NCBI GenBank assembly: GCA_964036275.1
Contig: CAXIWQ010000246.1
Location: 1-64,000, forward strand
Source of the DNA: Litoditis marina
Lineage: Eukaryota; Nematoda; Chromadorea; Rhabditida; Rhabditidae
Direction of reading: 5' to 3'
DNA length: 64,000 nt
Part shown: piece after piece, positions 8,247-20,400 of the stretch
Layout of the letters: every line of letters starts with the position of its first letter
Position numbering within the stretch: position 1 is the stretch's first letter
Notes under the pieces: generated by a model
Told to the model about the DNA's origin: nothing
Database searches by the model: none
What the model saw: the letters and a program-made list of their open reading frames with translations, nothing else
Program-made: the position numbers and the translations under genes

Positions 8247-9969
8247 CTGTGAAAAACTCAGAGTTAATAACTGAATATTGAATGAATAAAGCACGTAGAA
8301 CGTGAAAAAACCACTTTATTACTTTATAATCAGCTTCGTTATTCTTATTATGATTTTTGTCTTCTATCTCACCCCAGCGTTCCAACTGGGTACAAAATTG
8401 CGAACGTTTGTTTATTATCCCACTATGAAATAACTATGGAAAAAACTGAAATACTGTATATCGCTATTTCTGCTGTGAATTAGAGAGGTTGCAAAACGCA
8501 ACCAAATTCAATTAGTCCCATGGAGTATGGTAGCGTTCGAATCACTTTCTGGATGAGGCTAAGACACTTAAAGTACTAGTTGATTGGCTACCGTAGTTGA
8601 ATAATTGGCCACTTGGAAAGCGAGTAGATCAGAGAGACGCAGACCGTTCGTGTCACTTCGACCTACACGCTCTTTCACGTTTGTAGCTGATGATGAAAAT
8701 TAGATTTGCTCAATTGTTTTCAGCTCACGACAATTTTCCAGACAAACTTTAACAGTTCGTTTTGTGAATTCACAAAACTGTAGATAAATGCTGTATTTAG
8801 GAAGAAAACTATTCTCTCCAAATTCAATATTTTAATTTGATTCTAATGGTGAAGCTCATAAACTCCTATATTATACATCTATTGAAACATTCAACCCATG
8901 AGAGCCTAGATTCGTATAGTTTCGTTACATTTAACTATAACCGGATGGAAAGTGTATCTAAATAGGTGAAAAGAGTATGAAAAAAAACATTGCATTCTGA
9001 CTAACACTGGTCCAAAGTTATTTTTTTAGTCTAGTCTAGTCAAAGTTATTAAGTTATAAAGATATAAATAATAGTTATAAAGATATAAAGATATAAAATA
9101 TATAGTTATAAGATAAAGTCAAAGTTATCAAAGTATTATCGTTTTCACCCAACTCAATACTTTTACGTAAAAGAATGTATGTTAGAGCGATTGATTCGGT
9201 GCAGAATGACTTTACTAGAAAGTTGTTCATGCGACAAGGAGGTTATAGCTACTGCAAAATACCGTCCGCTGAGTTTAGAAACCGAAAGTTAGGTCTTCAT
9301 TCACTTGAAAAACGACGCAAAGTTTTTGACTTGATCATGGTACACAAAATTGTAAACGAACAATCAGGCCTCACTGCATCAAACTTCTACAACTTCGATA
9401 ATTCGCGCACAAGGGGTGCGAGTTTGAAATTACGTTTCAGTGCGCCGAAATTCAAAACTAGAGCACAGTTTTTCACTATAAGAGCTGGCTCGAAACACTT
9501 GAAGATAACCAAGAATAAAACAATGCCGCTATGTGTCAAAAGCATGAAAAGGTACTTGCTGGAAACCGTTAACTAGGTTTAGAATTGAACGTATCTGTTG
9601 GTTCCCATTATTCGTAGTCTAATGCATTGTGTTACACCTTGTTCAGTTTCTGATTGTACTTTTGTGACAACTTTTATATATACATCGTGTTACTGTACTC
9701 GTTACTGCATTGTGTTCATATTTCATTCTGTGACTGTATTATCCAATGTTGTATCTCAACTTCTGGTTTCTTCTTACTTTTTCATTCCTATTTTTCATAT
9801 TTTTCACGCTTTCATTTGCGTAATAAATCATCATGTATCTCATGAAACATTCAACTAACGATCGAATAAGTTCCTCTATTTGCTGTTGATCCATTCCAAC
9901 TGATCTACTTTCGACGAGAGAGCACACGAAAAGAAGAGACAGCAGACACAAAACGGCTCGGATAAGCAT
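8150..9969 (-). CDS. Small secreted peptide precursor, 68 residues, two exons
   Basis: Exon 1 is 9969-9860 and exon 2 is 8246-8150. The intron is GT (9859) to AG (8247) and the split codon TC|A gives Ser37, so both exons join in frame. Residues 1-20 (MLIRAVLCLLSLLFVCSLVE) are a clear signal peptide, with cleavage likely near Ser21. The mature part contains MDQQQIEELIRSDPRMLARF, then QELMNSEFADQVPGRLVNLQ, and ends RLG followed by TGA. It is small, charged and Cys-free after the signal. The C-terminal Gly could be an amidation donor and the internal Gly-Arg a processing site, so a neuropeptide-like or other small secreted role is possible. The family is not recognised. A TTTCAG acceptor two bases before the ATG suggests trans-splicing. 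Confidence 0.68.
9036..9118 (+). repeat. AT-rich simple repeat (GTTATAAAGATATAAA-type)
   Basis: Imperfect repeats of GTTATAAAGATATAAA immediately upstream of the LINE fragment, inside the peptide-gene intron. Confidence 0.6.
9136..9576 (+). pseudogene. 5'-truncated LINE (non-LTR retrotransposon) reverse-transcriptase C-terminus
   Basis: The frame is open from before the ATG at 9175: LSFSPNSILLRKRMYVRAID then SVQNDFTRKLFMRQ. This resembles the SP...IEKVQRRFTR segment that follows the RT domain in CR1/Jockey-type LINEs. The later KLGLHSLEKRRKVFDLIMVH matches the LGLxSLExRRxxxDLxxxYKI signature, and RAGSKHLKI is typical near the end of ORF2. Stop at 9574-9576. The RT catalytic part and endonuclease are absent, as expected for 5' truncation. 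It lies inside the intron of the minus-strand peptide gene, in opposite orientation. Assignment rests on motif recall. Confidence 0.72.
9577..9835 (+). mobile_element. Probable 3' UTR of the LINE fragment
   Basis: T-rich non-coding DNA after the LINE stop, with AATAAATCATCATG near 9826-9839. This could be the retrotransposon 3' end. The exact border with host DNA is not visible. Confidence 0.4.
9860..9969 (-). CDS. Secreted peptide gene exon 1 (signal peptide)
   Basis: ATG at 9969-9967, 36 codons plus two bases, donor GTTAGT from 9859. It encodes the signal peptide and GMDQQQIEELIR. The unspliced reading continues into sequence resembling LINE tail DNA, so the splice reading is preferred. 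Confidence 0.65.
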
Positions 9970-9990
9970 GTCTGAAACGATTTCTATTGA
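9970..9990 (-). promoter_or_regulatory. Probable spliced-leader trans-splice acceptor
   Basis: On the minus strand the bases before the ATG read ATCGTTTCAG-AC-ATG. In nematodes, an intron-type acceptor immediately upstream of the start with no upstream exon is typical of SL trans-splicing. Confidence 0.55.
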
Positions 9991-10030
9991 GGTGAGAAAG
10001 CAATTGTGTGATGTTTTTATTTTTCGACAG

Positions 10031-10078
10031 GTTGTATTGGAGAATAGAAAACTTTTCCCAAGTCACAATGACGGAAAC
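10031..10078 (+). repeat. Dispersed repeat, copy 1
   Basis: GTTGTATTGGAGAATAGAAA followed by ACTTTTCCCAAGTCACAATG. It matches 10808-10855 with a few substitutions. Confidence 0.6.
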
Positions 10079-10499
10079 TTAGAAGTTGTGTTTATGGGAT
10101 AGAAAAACGATATTGAAGTGAGAGTGAGTTGTATAACCTTGAAGAATTTGCGAAGGTGTTAATGCTTTCAAAATTCGATGTGCTTCACACATGACACATG
10201 CACTGACATCACGTGTGGATTTGATAGACGTTTAGGTAGACTGTTTTTCGATTTTGCAAATAACATTATTAAAATCGAACTCAAAGCTGAGAAAATCAGA
10301 AACACACTCTTTTGCGTATACTTGTACTACATGAGCAATAATTTAATATACATCAAAAATACAAGGTTTAGTATGGAAAATATGTGCTGAGGGAAGTTGC
10401 CATTTTTAGAACAACACCGAAATCGTCTTGAATCAGGGTCGACACTATTCTAACAAAATTTACGTGATTAAAATGTTCAGAATACTGTACGAGACTTGG

Positions 10500-10570
10500 T
10501 ATAAAATAGAATAGAATAAAATTTATTCGTCATTGAACAGGTGACCTTCCACCTAACATGTGGCACTCCA
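10500..10570 (-). mobile_element. LINE 3'-end remnant (minus strand)
   Basis: On the complement it reads GGTGGAAGGTCACCTGTTCA, then ATGACGAATAAATTTTATTC and a short ATTCT-type tandem tail. A terminal AATAAA plus ATTCT microsatellite is typical of non-LTR retrotransposon 3' ends. No coding part is recognisable upstream on the minus strand. Confidence 0.5.
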
Positions 10571-10807
10571 AAAAAGTTAACGTAGAGAAAAATTGAAAAG
10601 AAAAGGGTACGTTTTCTCTGTTACGCGCACATGATATTACATGCAATTTAACAGTGCTGGACGACGATAGTTGTACCAGATAGTTTGTAGGATAGTAGCT
10701 TCTTTGAAAAGATCGTAAGCGGCATGCTACTGCTTGTCTTCGGAGAAAAAGGAGAAGAAGTTACAAAGTGTTTTCAAATAACTTTTGATGATTTTTTTAA
10801 ACTTTCT

Positions 10808-10855
10808 GTTGTACTGGAGAATAGAAAACTTTCTCCATATAACAGTGACAGAAAA
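10808..10855 (+). repeat. Dispersed repeat, copy 2
   Basis: GTTGTACTGGAGAATAGAAA followed by ACTTTCTCCATATAACAGTG. It is a direct repeat of 10031-10078, about 777 bp away. Confidence 0.6.
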
Positions 10856-11480
10856 TTCGAAAACGGCCGATTTGTACGAAAGCAACATAAGACAACTGTA
10901 TTAAACTCTCATCAAAAACGTCTCAAACACTCAATCCTTTCCAATCATTCGTGTCCTTTTACAGTACCCAGTCGAGTATTAAATACGGTTGAGGGAGAGT
11001 TGTGAAGGAAATCACTTCAATTCTTAGTTTACGAATGGAATAGAAAATTGGCAATCTCGTCATTTTCTATTACGTAAAACGTGTTTCAGGGACAGAAAAC
11101 ATTTAGTGAATGCCTTTTTGGTTAGGGAGGGATGAAAAGACTCTTATTCTTAAGACTCAATTAGTCGATCAGGCTCAACTGGTTACAGAATGTAATGACT
11201 TACAAGAAGAGAAGTTGGTGACGAGAACCAATTCACAATCTATATAAAAAAAAGTAACAGAAAAAATTGTAGTTGTAGTTTTTGCTAATGCAGAAATTTC
11301 TGAAGCTATTCCGAGAAGCGACGGCATGAAACTAAAAATATACCGAGATGAGGAAAAATACAGTCGATCATCAATTAGCCACCTATACTGTTATTCAATT
11401 GAACATTCACGTGAAACATGTTAAACACAGCAGAACTCAGTAACGTGGAATGACAAAGTGCACGATTCCTAATTAGAATA

Positions 11481-11607
11481 CTAGCGAAAGTCGCAAAAAT
11501 CGGTTGTTTTTCGAATATACGCAAAATCGAAATCGAGTCGCATCGAAATTTCAAAATATCCCGAAAATCGAAAAAATCGTTTTTTCATAATCGATTAACA
11601 ACCCTAG
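11481..11607. mobile_element. AATCGA-rich element, possible hAT-type MITE remnant
   Basis: The segment is rich in AAATCGA/TTTTCGA words on both strands. On the complement it starts CTAGGGTTGTTAATCGATTA, a form common at ends of hAT-like elements. The other end, CTAGCGAAAGTCGC, matches only partly and no 8-bp target duplication is clear. Confidence 0.3.
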
Positions 11608-12154
11608 TAGCAGCGCTAGCAGATAAGTTGACTGTTGACCATTAACAGTACATCAGCTGTGTCATGTTATTGATCGAAACAATGGAATAAAACACTTTTC
11701 GAAGCTAATTGAGCTAATTGAGTGTCGTCTGAAAACGATTTTGTCAAAACTATCTAAAAACGGTTATGTCAAAACTATTGACAGGGACGTTGTCCAAAAA
11801 CGGTTATGTCAAAACTATTGACAGGGACGTTGTCCAAAAACGGTTATGTTAAAACTATTGACAGAGACGTTGTCTGGAAATTATTTTGTCAAAACTATTG
11901 ACAGAGACGTTGTCTAAAAACGATTTTGTCAAAACTATTGACGGGGTAGTGGTCCAAAAACGCCTATGTCAAAACTATTGACAGAGACGTTGTCTGGAAA
12001 CTATTTTGTCAAAACTATTGACAGAGACGTTGTCTGAAAACGATTTTGTCAAAACTATCTAAAAACGGTTATGTCAAAACTATTGACAGGGACGTTGTCC
12101 AAAAACGGTTATGTCAAAACTAATGACAGGGACGTTGTCCAAAAACGGTTATGT

Positions 12155-12190
12155 CAAAACAAGGAAAAAGGAAAAAGGTTAAGGTTATGA
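12155..12190. other. Purine-rich interruption in array A
   Basis: After TGTCAAAACA a non-satellite stretch reads AGGAAAAAGGAAAAAGGTTA, then AGGTTATGACAG, where the array resumes. It is the only obvious foreign insertion seen in the array. Confidence 0.7.
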
Positions 12191-15100
12191 CAGAGACGTT
12201 GTCTGGAAATTATTTTGTCAAAACTATTGACAGAGACGTTGTCTGAAAACGATTTTTTCGAATTTTTCTAAAAACGGTTATGTCAGAACTATTGACAGAG
12301 ACGTTGTCCGAAAACGGTTATGTCAAAACTATTGACAGAGAGGTTGTCCAAAAACGGTTATGTCAAAACTATTGACAAAGACGTTGTCTGGAAACGATTT
12401 TGTCAAAACTATTGACAGAGACGTTGTCTGAAAACGATTTTGTCAAAACTATTGACGAGGTAGTTGTCCAAAAACGCCTATGTCAAAACTATTGACAGAG
12501 ACGTTGTCTGGAAACTATTTTGTCAAAACTATTGACAGAGACGTTGTCTGAAAACGATTTTGTCAAAACTATTGACGGGGAAGTTGTCCAAAAACGCCTA
12601 TGTCAAAACTATTGACAGAGACGTTGTCTGGAAACTATTTTGTCAAAACTATTGACAGAGACGTTGTCTGAAAACGATTTTGTCAAAACTATTGACGGGG
12701 AAGTTGTCCAAAAACGCCTATGTCAAAACTATTGACAGAGACGTTGTCTGGAAACTAATTTGTCAAAACTATTGACAGAGACGTTGTCTGAAAACAATTT
12801 TGTCAAAACTATCTAAAAACGGTTATGTCAAAACTATTGACAGGGACGTTGTCCAAAAACGGTTATGTTAAAACTATTGACAGGGACGTTGTCCAAAAAC
12901 GGTTATGTCAAAACTATTGACAGAGACGTTGTCTGGAAATTATTTTGTCAAAACTATTGACAAAGACGTTGTCTGAAAACGATTTTGTCAAAACTATTGA
13001 CGGGGTAGTTGTCCAAAAACGCCTATGTCAAAACTATTGACAGAGACGTTGTCTGGAAACTATTTTATCAAAACTATTGACAGAGACGTTGTCTGAAAAC
13101 GATTTTGTCAAAACTATTGACGGGGTAGTTGTCCAAAAACGCCTATGTCAAAACTATTGACAGAGACGTTGTCTGGAAACTATTTTGTCAAAACTATTGA
13201 CAGAGACGTTGTCTGGAAACTATTTTGTCAAAACTATTGACAGAGACGTTGTCTGAAAACGATTTTGTCAAAACTATTGACGGGGAAGTTGTCCGAAAAC
13301 GCCTATGTCAAAACTATTGACAGAGACGTTGTCTGAAAACGATTTTGTCAAAACTATCTAAAAACGGTTATGTCAAAACTATTGACAGAGACGTTGTCTG
13401 GAAATTATTTTGTCAAAACTTTTGACAGAGACGTTGTCTGAAAACGATTTTTTCGAAACTTTCTAAAAACGGTTATGTCAAAACTATTGACAGAGACGTT
13501 GTCCGAAAACGGTTATGTCAAAACTATTGACAGAGAGGTTGTCCAAAAACGGTTATGTCAAAACTATTGACAAAGACGTTGTCTGGAAACGATTTTGACA
13601 AAACTATTGACAGAGACGTTGTCTGAAAACGATTTTGTCAAAACTATCTAAAAACGGTTATTTCAAAACTATTGACAGAGACGTTGTCCAAAAACGGTTA
13701 TGTCAATACTATTGACAGAGACGTTGTCTAGAAACGGTTATGTCAAAACTATTGACAAAGACGTTGTCTGGAAAGATTTTGTCAAAACTATTGACAGAGA
13801 CGTTGTCTGAAAACGATTTCGTCAAAACTATTGACGAGGTAGTTGTCCAAAAACGCCTATGTCAAAACTATTGACAGAGACGTTGTCTGGAAACTATTTT
13901 GTCAAAACTATTGACAGAGACGTTGTCTGAAAACGATTTTGTCAAAACTATTGATGGGGAAGTTGTCCAAAAACGCCTATGTCAAAACTATTGACAGAGA
14001 CTTTGTCTGGAAACTAATTTGTCAAAACTATTGACAGGGACGTTGTCCAAAAACGGTTATGTCAAAACTATTGACAGAGACGTTGTCTGGAAACTAATTT
14101 GTCAAAACTATTGACAGAGATGTTGTCTGAAAACAATTTTGTCAAAACTATCTAAAAACGGTTATGTCAAAACTATTGACAGGGACGTTGTCCAAAAACG
14201 GTTATGTTAAAACTATTGACAGGGACGTTGTCCAAAAACGGTTATGTCAAAACTATTGACAGAGACGTTGTCTGGAAATTATTTTGTCAAAACTATTGAC
14301 AGAGACGTTGTCTGAAAACGATTTTGTCAAAACTATTGACGGGGTAGTTGTCCAAAAACGCCTATGTCAAAACTATTGACAGAGACGTTGTCTGGAAACT
14401 ATTTTGTCAAAACTATTGACAGAGACGTTGTCTGAAAACGATTTTGTCAAAACTATCTAAAAACGGTTATGTCAAAACTATTGACAGAGACGTTGTCTGG
14501 AAATTATTTTGTCAAAACTTTTGACAGAGACGTTGTCTGAAAACGATTTTTTCGAAACTTTCTAAAAACGGTTATGTCAAAACTATTGACAGAGACGTTG
14601 TCCGAAAACGGTTATGTCAAAACTATTGACAGAGAGGTTGTCCAAAAACGGTTATGTCAAAACTATTGACAAAGACGTTGTCTGGAAACGATTTTGACAA
14701 AACTATTGACAGAGACGTTGTCTGAAAACGATTTTGTCAAAACTATCTAAAAACGGTTATTTCAAAACTATTGACAGAGACGTTGTCCAAAAACGGTTAT
14801 GTCAATACTATTGACAGAGACGTTGTCTAGAAACGGTTATGTCAAAACTATTGACAAAGACGTTGTCTGGAAAGATTTTGTCAAAACTATTGACAGAGAC
14901 GTTGTCTGAAAACGATTTCGTCAAAACTATTGACGAGGTAGTTGTCCAAAAACGCCTATGTCAAAACTATTGACAGAGACGTTGTCTGGAAACTATTTTG
15001 TCAAAACTATTGACAGAGACGTTGTCTGAAAACGATTTTGTCAAAACTATTGACGGGGAAGTTGTCCAAAAACGCCTATGTCAAAACTATTGACAGAGAC

Positions 15101-17429
15101 TTTGTCTGGAAACTAATTTGTCAAAACTATTGACAGGGACGTTGTCCAAAAACGGTTATGTCAAAACTATTGACAGAGACGTTGTCTGGAAATTATTTTG
15201 TCAAAACTATTGACAGAGACGTTGTCTGAAAACGATTTTGTCAAAACTATTGACAGAGACGTTGTCTGGAAACTAATTTGTCAAAACTATTGACAGAGAT
15301 GTTGTCTGAAAACAATTTTGTCAAAACTATCTAAAAACGGTTATGTCAAAACTATTGACAGGGACGTTGTCCAAAAACGGTTATGTTAAAACTATTGACA
15401 GGGACGTTGTCCAAAAACGGTTATGTCAAAACTATTGACAGAGACGTTGTCTGGAAATTATTTTGTCAAAACTATTGACAGAGACGTTGTCTGAAAACGA
15501 TTTTGTCAAAACTATTGACGGGGTAGTTGTCCAAAAACGCCTATGTCAAAACTATTGACAGAGACGTTGTCTGGAAACTATTTTATCAAAACTATTGACA
15601 GAGACGTTGTCTGAAAACGATTTTGTCAAAACTATTGACGGGGTAGTTGTCCAAAAACGCCTATGTCAAAACTATTGACAGAGACGTTGTCTGGAAACTA
15701 TTTTGTCAAAACTATTGACAGAGACGTTGTCTGGAAACTATTTTGTCAAAACTATTGACAGAGACGTTGTCTGAAAACGATTTTGTCAAAACTATTGACG
15801 GGGAAGTTGTCCGAAAACGCCTATGTCAAAACTATTGACAGAGACGTTGTCTGGAAACTATTTTGTCAAAACTATTGACAGAGACGTTGTCTGAAAACGA
15901 TTTTGTCAAAACTATCTAAAAACGGTTATGTCAAAACTATTGACAGAGACGTTGTCTGGAAATTATTTTGTCAAAACTATTGACAGATACGTTGTCTGAA
16001 AACGATTTTTTCGAAACTTTCTAAAAACGGTTATGTCAAAACTATTGACAGAGACGTTGTCCGAAAACGGTTATGTCAAAACTATTGACAGAGAGGTTGT
16101 CCAAAAACGGTTATGTCAAAACTATTGACAAAGACGTTGTCTGGAAACGATTTTGACAAAACTATTGACAGAGACGTTGTCTGAAAACAATTTTGTCTAA
16201 ACTATCTAAAAACGGTTATTTCAAAACTATTGACAGAGACGTTGTCCGAAAACGGTTATGTCAATACTATTGACAGAGACGTTGTCTAGAAACGGTTATG
16301 TCAAAACTATTGACAAAGACGTTGTCTGGAAACGATTTTGTCAAAACTATTGACAGAGACGTTGTCTGAAAACGATTTTGTCAAAACTATTGACGAGGTA
16401 GTTGTCCAAAAACGCCTATGTCAAAACTATTGACAGAGACGTTGTCTGGAAACTATTTTGTCAAAACTATTGACAGAGACGTTGTCTGAAAACGATTTTG
16501 TCAAAACTATTGACGGGGAAGTTGTCCAAAAACGCCTATGTCAAAACTATTGACAGAGACTTTGTCTGGAAACTAATTTGTCAAAACTATTGACAGAGAC
16601 GTTGTCTGAAAACAATTTTGTCAGAACTATCTAAAAACGGTTATGTCAAAACTATTGACAGGGACGTTGTCCAAAAACGGTTATGTTAAAACTATTGACA
16701 GGGACGTTGTCCAAAAACGGTTATGTCAAAACTATTGACAGAGACGTTGTCTGGAAATTATTTTGTCAAAACTATTGACAGAGACGTTGTCTGAAAACGA
16801 TTTTGTCAAAACTATTGACGGGGAAGTTGTCCAAAAACGCCTATGTCAAAACTATTGACAGAGACGTTGTCTGGAAACTATTTTGTCAAAACTATTGACA
16901 GAGACGTTGTTTGAAAACGATTTTGTCAAAACTATCTAAAAACGGTTATGTCAAAACTATTGACAGAGACGTTGTCTGGAAATTATTTTGTCAAAACTAT
17001 TGACAGAGACGTTGTCTAAAAACGATTTTTTCGAAACTTTCTAAAAACGGTTATGTCAAAACTATTGACAGAGACGTTGTCTGGAAACTATTTTGTCAAA
17101 ACTATTGACAGAGACGTTGTCTGAAAACGATTTTGTCAAAACTATCTAAAAACGGTTATGTCAAAACTATTGACAGAGACGTTGTCTGGAAATTATTTTG
17201 TCAAAACTATTGACAGAGACGTTGTCTGAAAACGATTTTTTCGAAACTTTCTAAAAACGGTTATGTCAAAACTATTGACAGAGACGTTGTCCGAAAACGG
17301 TTATGTCAAAACTATTGACAGAGAGGTTGTCCAAAAACGGTTATGTCAAAACTATTGACAAAGACGTTGTCTGGAAACGATTTTGACAAAACTATTGACA
17401 GAGACGTTGTCTGAAAACGATTTTGTCTA

Positions 17430-20400
17430 AACTATCTAAAAACGGTTATTTCAAAACTATTGACAGAGACGTTGTCCAAAAACGGTTATGTCAATACTAT
17501 TGACAGAGACGTTGTCTAGAAACGGTTATGTCAAAACTATTGACAAAGACGTTGTCTGGAAACGATTTTGTCAAAACTATTGACAGAGACGTTGTCTGAA
17601 AACGATTTTGTCAAAACTATTGACGAGGTAGTTGTCCAAAAACGCCTATGTCAAAACTATTGACAGAGACGTTGTCTGGAAACTATTTTGTCAAAACTAT
17701 TGACAGAGACGTTGTCTGAAAACGATTTTGTCAAAACTATTGACGGGGAAGTTGTCCAAAAACGCCTATGTCAAAACTATTGACAGAGACTTTGTCTGGA
17801 AACTAATTTGTCAAAACTATTGACAGAGACGTTGTCTGAGACGTTGTCCAAAAACGGTTATGTCAATACTATTGACAGAGACGTTGTCTAGAAACGGTTA
17901 TGTCAAAACTATTGACAAAGACGTTGTCTGAAAACGATGAAAACGACTTTGTCAAAACTATTGACAGAGACGTTGTCTGAAAATGGTTATGTCAAAACTA
18001 TTGACAGGGACGTTGTCCAAAAACGGTTATGTCAAAACTATTGACGGGGAAGTTGTCCAAAAACGCCTATGTCAAAACTATTGACAGAGACGTTGTCTGG
18101 AAACTATTTTGTCAAAACTATTGACAGAGACGTTGTCTGAAAACGATTTTGTCAAAACTATTGACGGGGTAGTTGTCCAAAAACGCCTATGTCAAAACTA
18201 TTGACAGAGACGTTGTCTGAGACGTTGTCCAAAAACGGTTATGTCAATACTATTGACAGAGACGTTGTCTAGAAACGGTTATGTCAAAACTATTGACAAA
18301 GACGTTGTCTGAAAACGATGAAAACGACTTTGTCAAAACTATTGACAGAGACGTTGTCTGAAAATGGTTATGTCAAAACTATTGACAGGGACGTTGTCCA
18401 AAAACGGTTATGTCAAAACTATTGACGGGGAAGTTGTCCAAAAACGCCTATGTCAAAACTATTGACAGAGACGTTGTCTGGAAACTATTTTGTCAAAACT
18501 ATTGACAGAGACGTTGTCTGAAAACGATTTTGTCAAAACTATTGACGGGGTAGTTGTCCAAAAACGCCTATGTCAAAACTATTGACAGAGACGTTGTCTG
18601 GAAACTATTTTATCAAAACTATTGACAGAGACGTTGTCTGAAAACGATTTTGTCAAAACTATTGACGGGGTAGTTGTCCAAAAACGCCTATGTCAAAACT
18701 ATTGACAGAGACGTTGTCTGGAAACTATTTTGTCAAAACTATTGACAGAGACGTTGTCTGGAAACTATTTTGTCAAAACTATTGACAGAGACGTTGTCTG
18801 AAAACGATTTTGTCAAAACTATTGACGGGGAAGTTGTCCGAAAACGCCTATGTCAAAACTATTGACAGAGACGTTGTCTGAAAACGATTTTGTCAAAATT
18901 ATCTAAAAACGGTTATGTCAAAACTATTGACAGAGACGTTGTCTGGAAATTATTTTGTCAAAACTATTGAAAGAGACGTTGTCTGAAAACGATTTTTTCG
19001 AAACTTTCTAAAAACGGTTATGTCAAAACTATTGACAGAGACGTTGTCCGAAAACGGTTATGTCAGAACTATTGACAGAGACGTTGTCTGGAAATTATTT
19101 TGTCAAAACTATTGACAGAGACGTTGTCTGAAAACGATTTTGTCAAAACTATTGACGGGGTAGTTGTCCGAAAACGCCTATGTCAAAACTATTGACAGAG
19201 ACGTTGTCTGGAAACTATTTTATCAAAACTATTGACAGAGACGTTGTCTGAAAACGATTTTGTCAAAACTATTGACGGGGTAGTTGTCCAAAAACGCCTA
19301 TGTCAAAACTATTGACAGAGACGTTGTCTGGAAACTATTTTGTCAAAACTATTGACAGAGACGTTGTCTGGAAACTATTTTATCAAAACTATTGACAGAG
19401 ACGTTGTCTGAAAACGATTTTGTCAAAACTATTGACGGGGTAGTTGTCCAAAAACGCCTATGTCAAAACTATTGACAGAGACGTTGTCTGGAAACTATTT
19501 TGTCAAAACTATTGACAGAGACGTTGTCTGGAAACTATTTTGTCGAAACTATTGACAGAGACGTTGTCTGAAAACGATTTTGTCAAAACTATTGACGGGG
19601 AAGTTGTCCGAAAACGCCTATGTCAAAACTATTGACAGAGACGTTGTCTGAAAACGATTTTGTCAAAACTATCTAAAAACGGTTATGTCAAAACTATTGA
19701 CAGAGACGTTGTCTGGAAAATATTTTGTCAAAACTATTGACAGAGACGTTGTCTGAAAACGATTTTTTCGAAACTTTCTAAAAACGGTTATGTCAAAACT
19801 ATTGACAGAGACGTTGTCCGAAAACGGTTATGTCAAAACTATTGACAGAGAGGTTGTCCAAAAACGGTTATGTCAAAACTATTGACAAAGACGTTGTCTG
19901 GAAACGATTTTGACAAAACTATTGACAGAGACGTTGTCTGAAAACGATTTTGTCTAAACTATCTAAAAACGGTTATTTGAAAACTATTGACAGAGACGTT
20001 GTCCAAAAACGGTTATGTCAATACTATTGACAGAGACGTTGTCTAGATACGGTTATGTCAAAACTATTGACAAAGACGTTGTCTGGAAACGATGAAAACG
20101 ACTTTGTCAAAACAATTGACAGAGACGTTGTCTGAAAATGGTTATGTCAAAACTGTTGACAGGGACGTTGTCCAAAAACGGTTATGTCAAAACTATTGAC
20201 GGGGAAGTTGTCCAAAAACACCTATGTCAAAACTATTGACAGAGACGTTGTCTGGAAACTATTTTGTCAAAACTATTGACAGAGACGTTGTCTGAAAACG
20301 ATTTTGTCAAAACTATCTAAAAACGGTTATTTCAAAACTATTGACAGAGACGTTGTCCAAAAACGGTTATGTCAATACTATTGACAGAGACGTTGTCTAG

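Larger units (their letters stand above)
10079..11480. other. Region without convincing genes
   Basis: Apart from the LINE remnant and repeat copy noted separately, neither strand shows conserved motifs or credible splice-flanked exons. The frames at 10178-10390 and 10724-11005 lack codon bias and domains. Confidence 0.55.

Noticed and set aside
8520..8560. tRNA B-box-like GTTCGAATC
   Set aside because: Flanking bases do not form a T-arm and no A-box, acceptor stem or anticodon arm fits.
9739..9859. Continuation of the peptide frame to 76 residues without splicing
   Set aside because: The extension is a Lys/Asn-rich tail derived from the antisense of the LINE 3' region, while a GTTAGT donor at 9859 joins in phase to a conserved-looking exon at 8246.
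10178..10390. 70-codon plus-strand frame
   Set aside because: AT-rich, no motif, no splice or acceptor context, next to retrotransposon debris.
12160..12190. Telomere-like repeat (GGTTAAGGTTA)
   Set aside because: Nematode telomere repeats are TTAGGC; this is a single short purine-rich insert with a different word.
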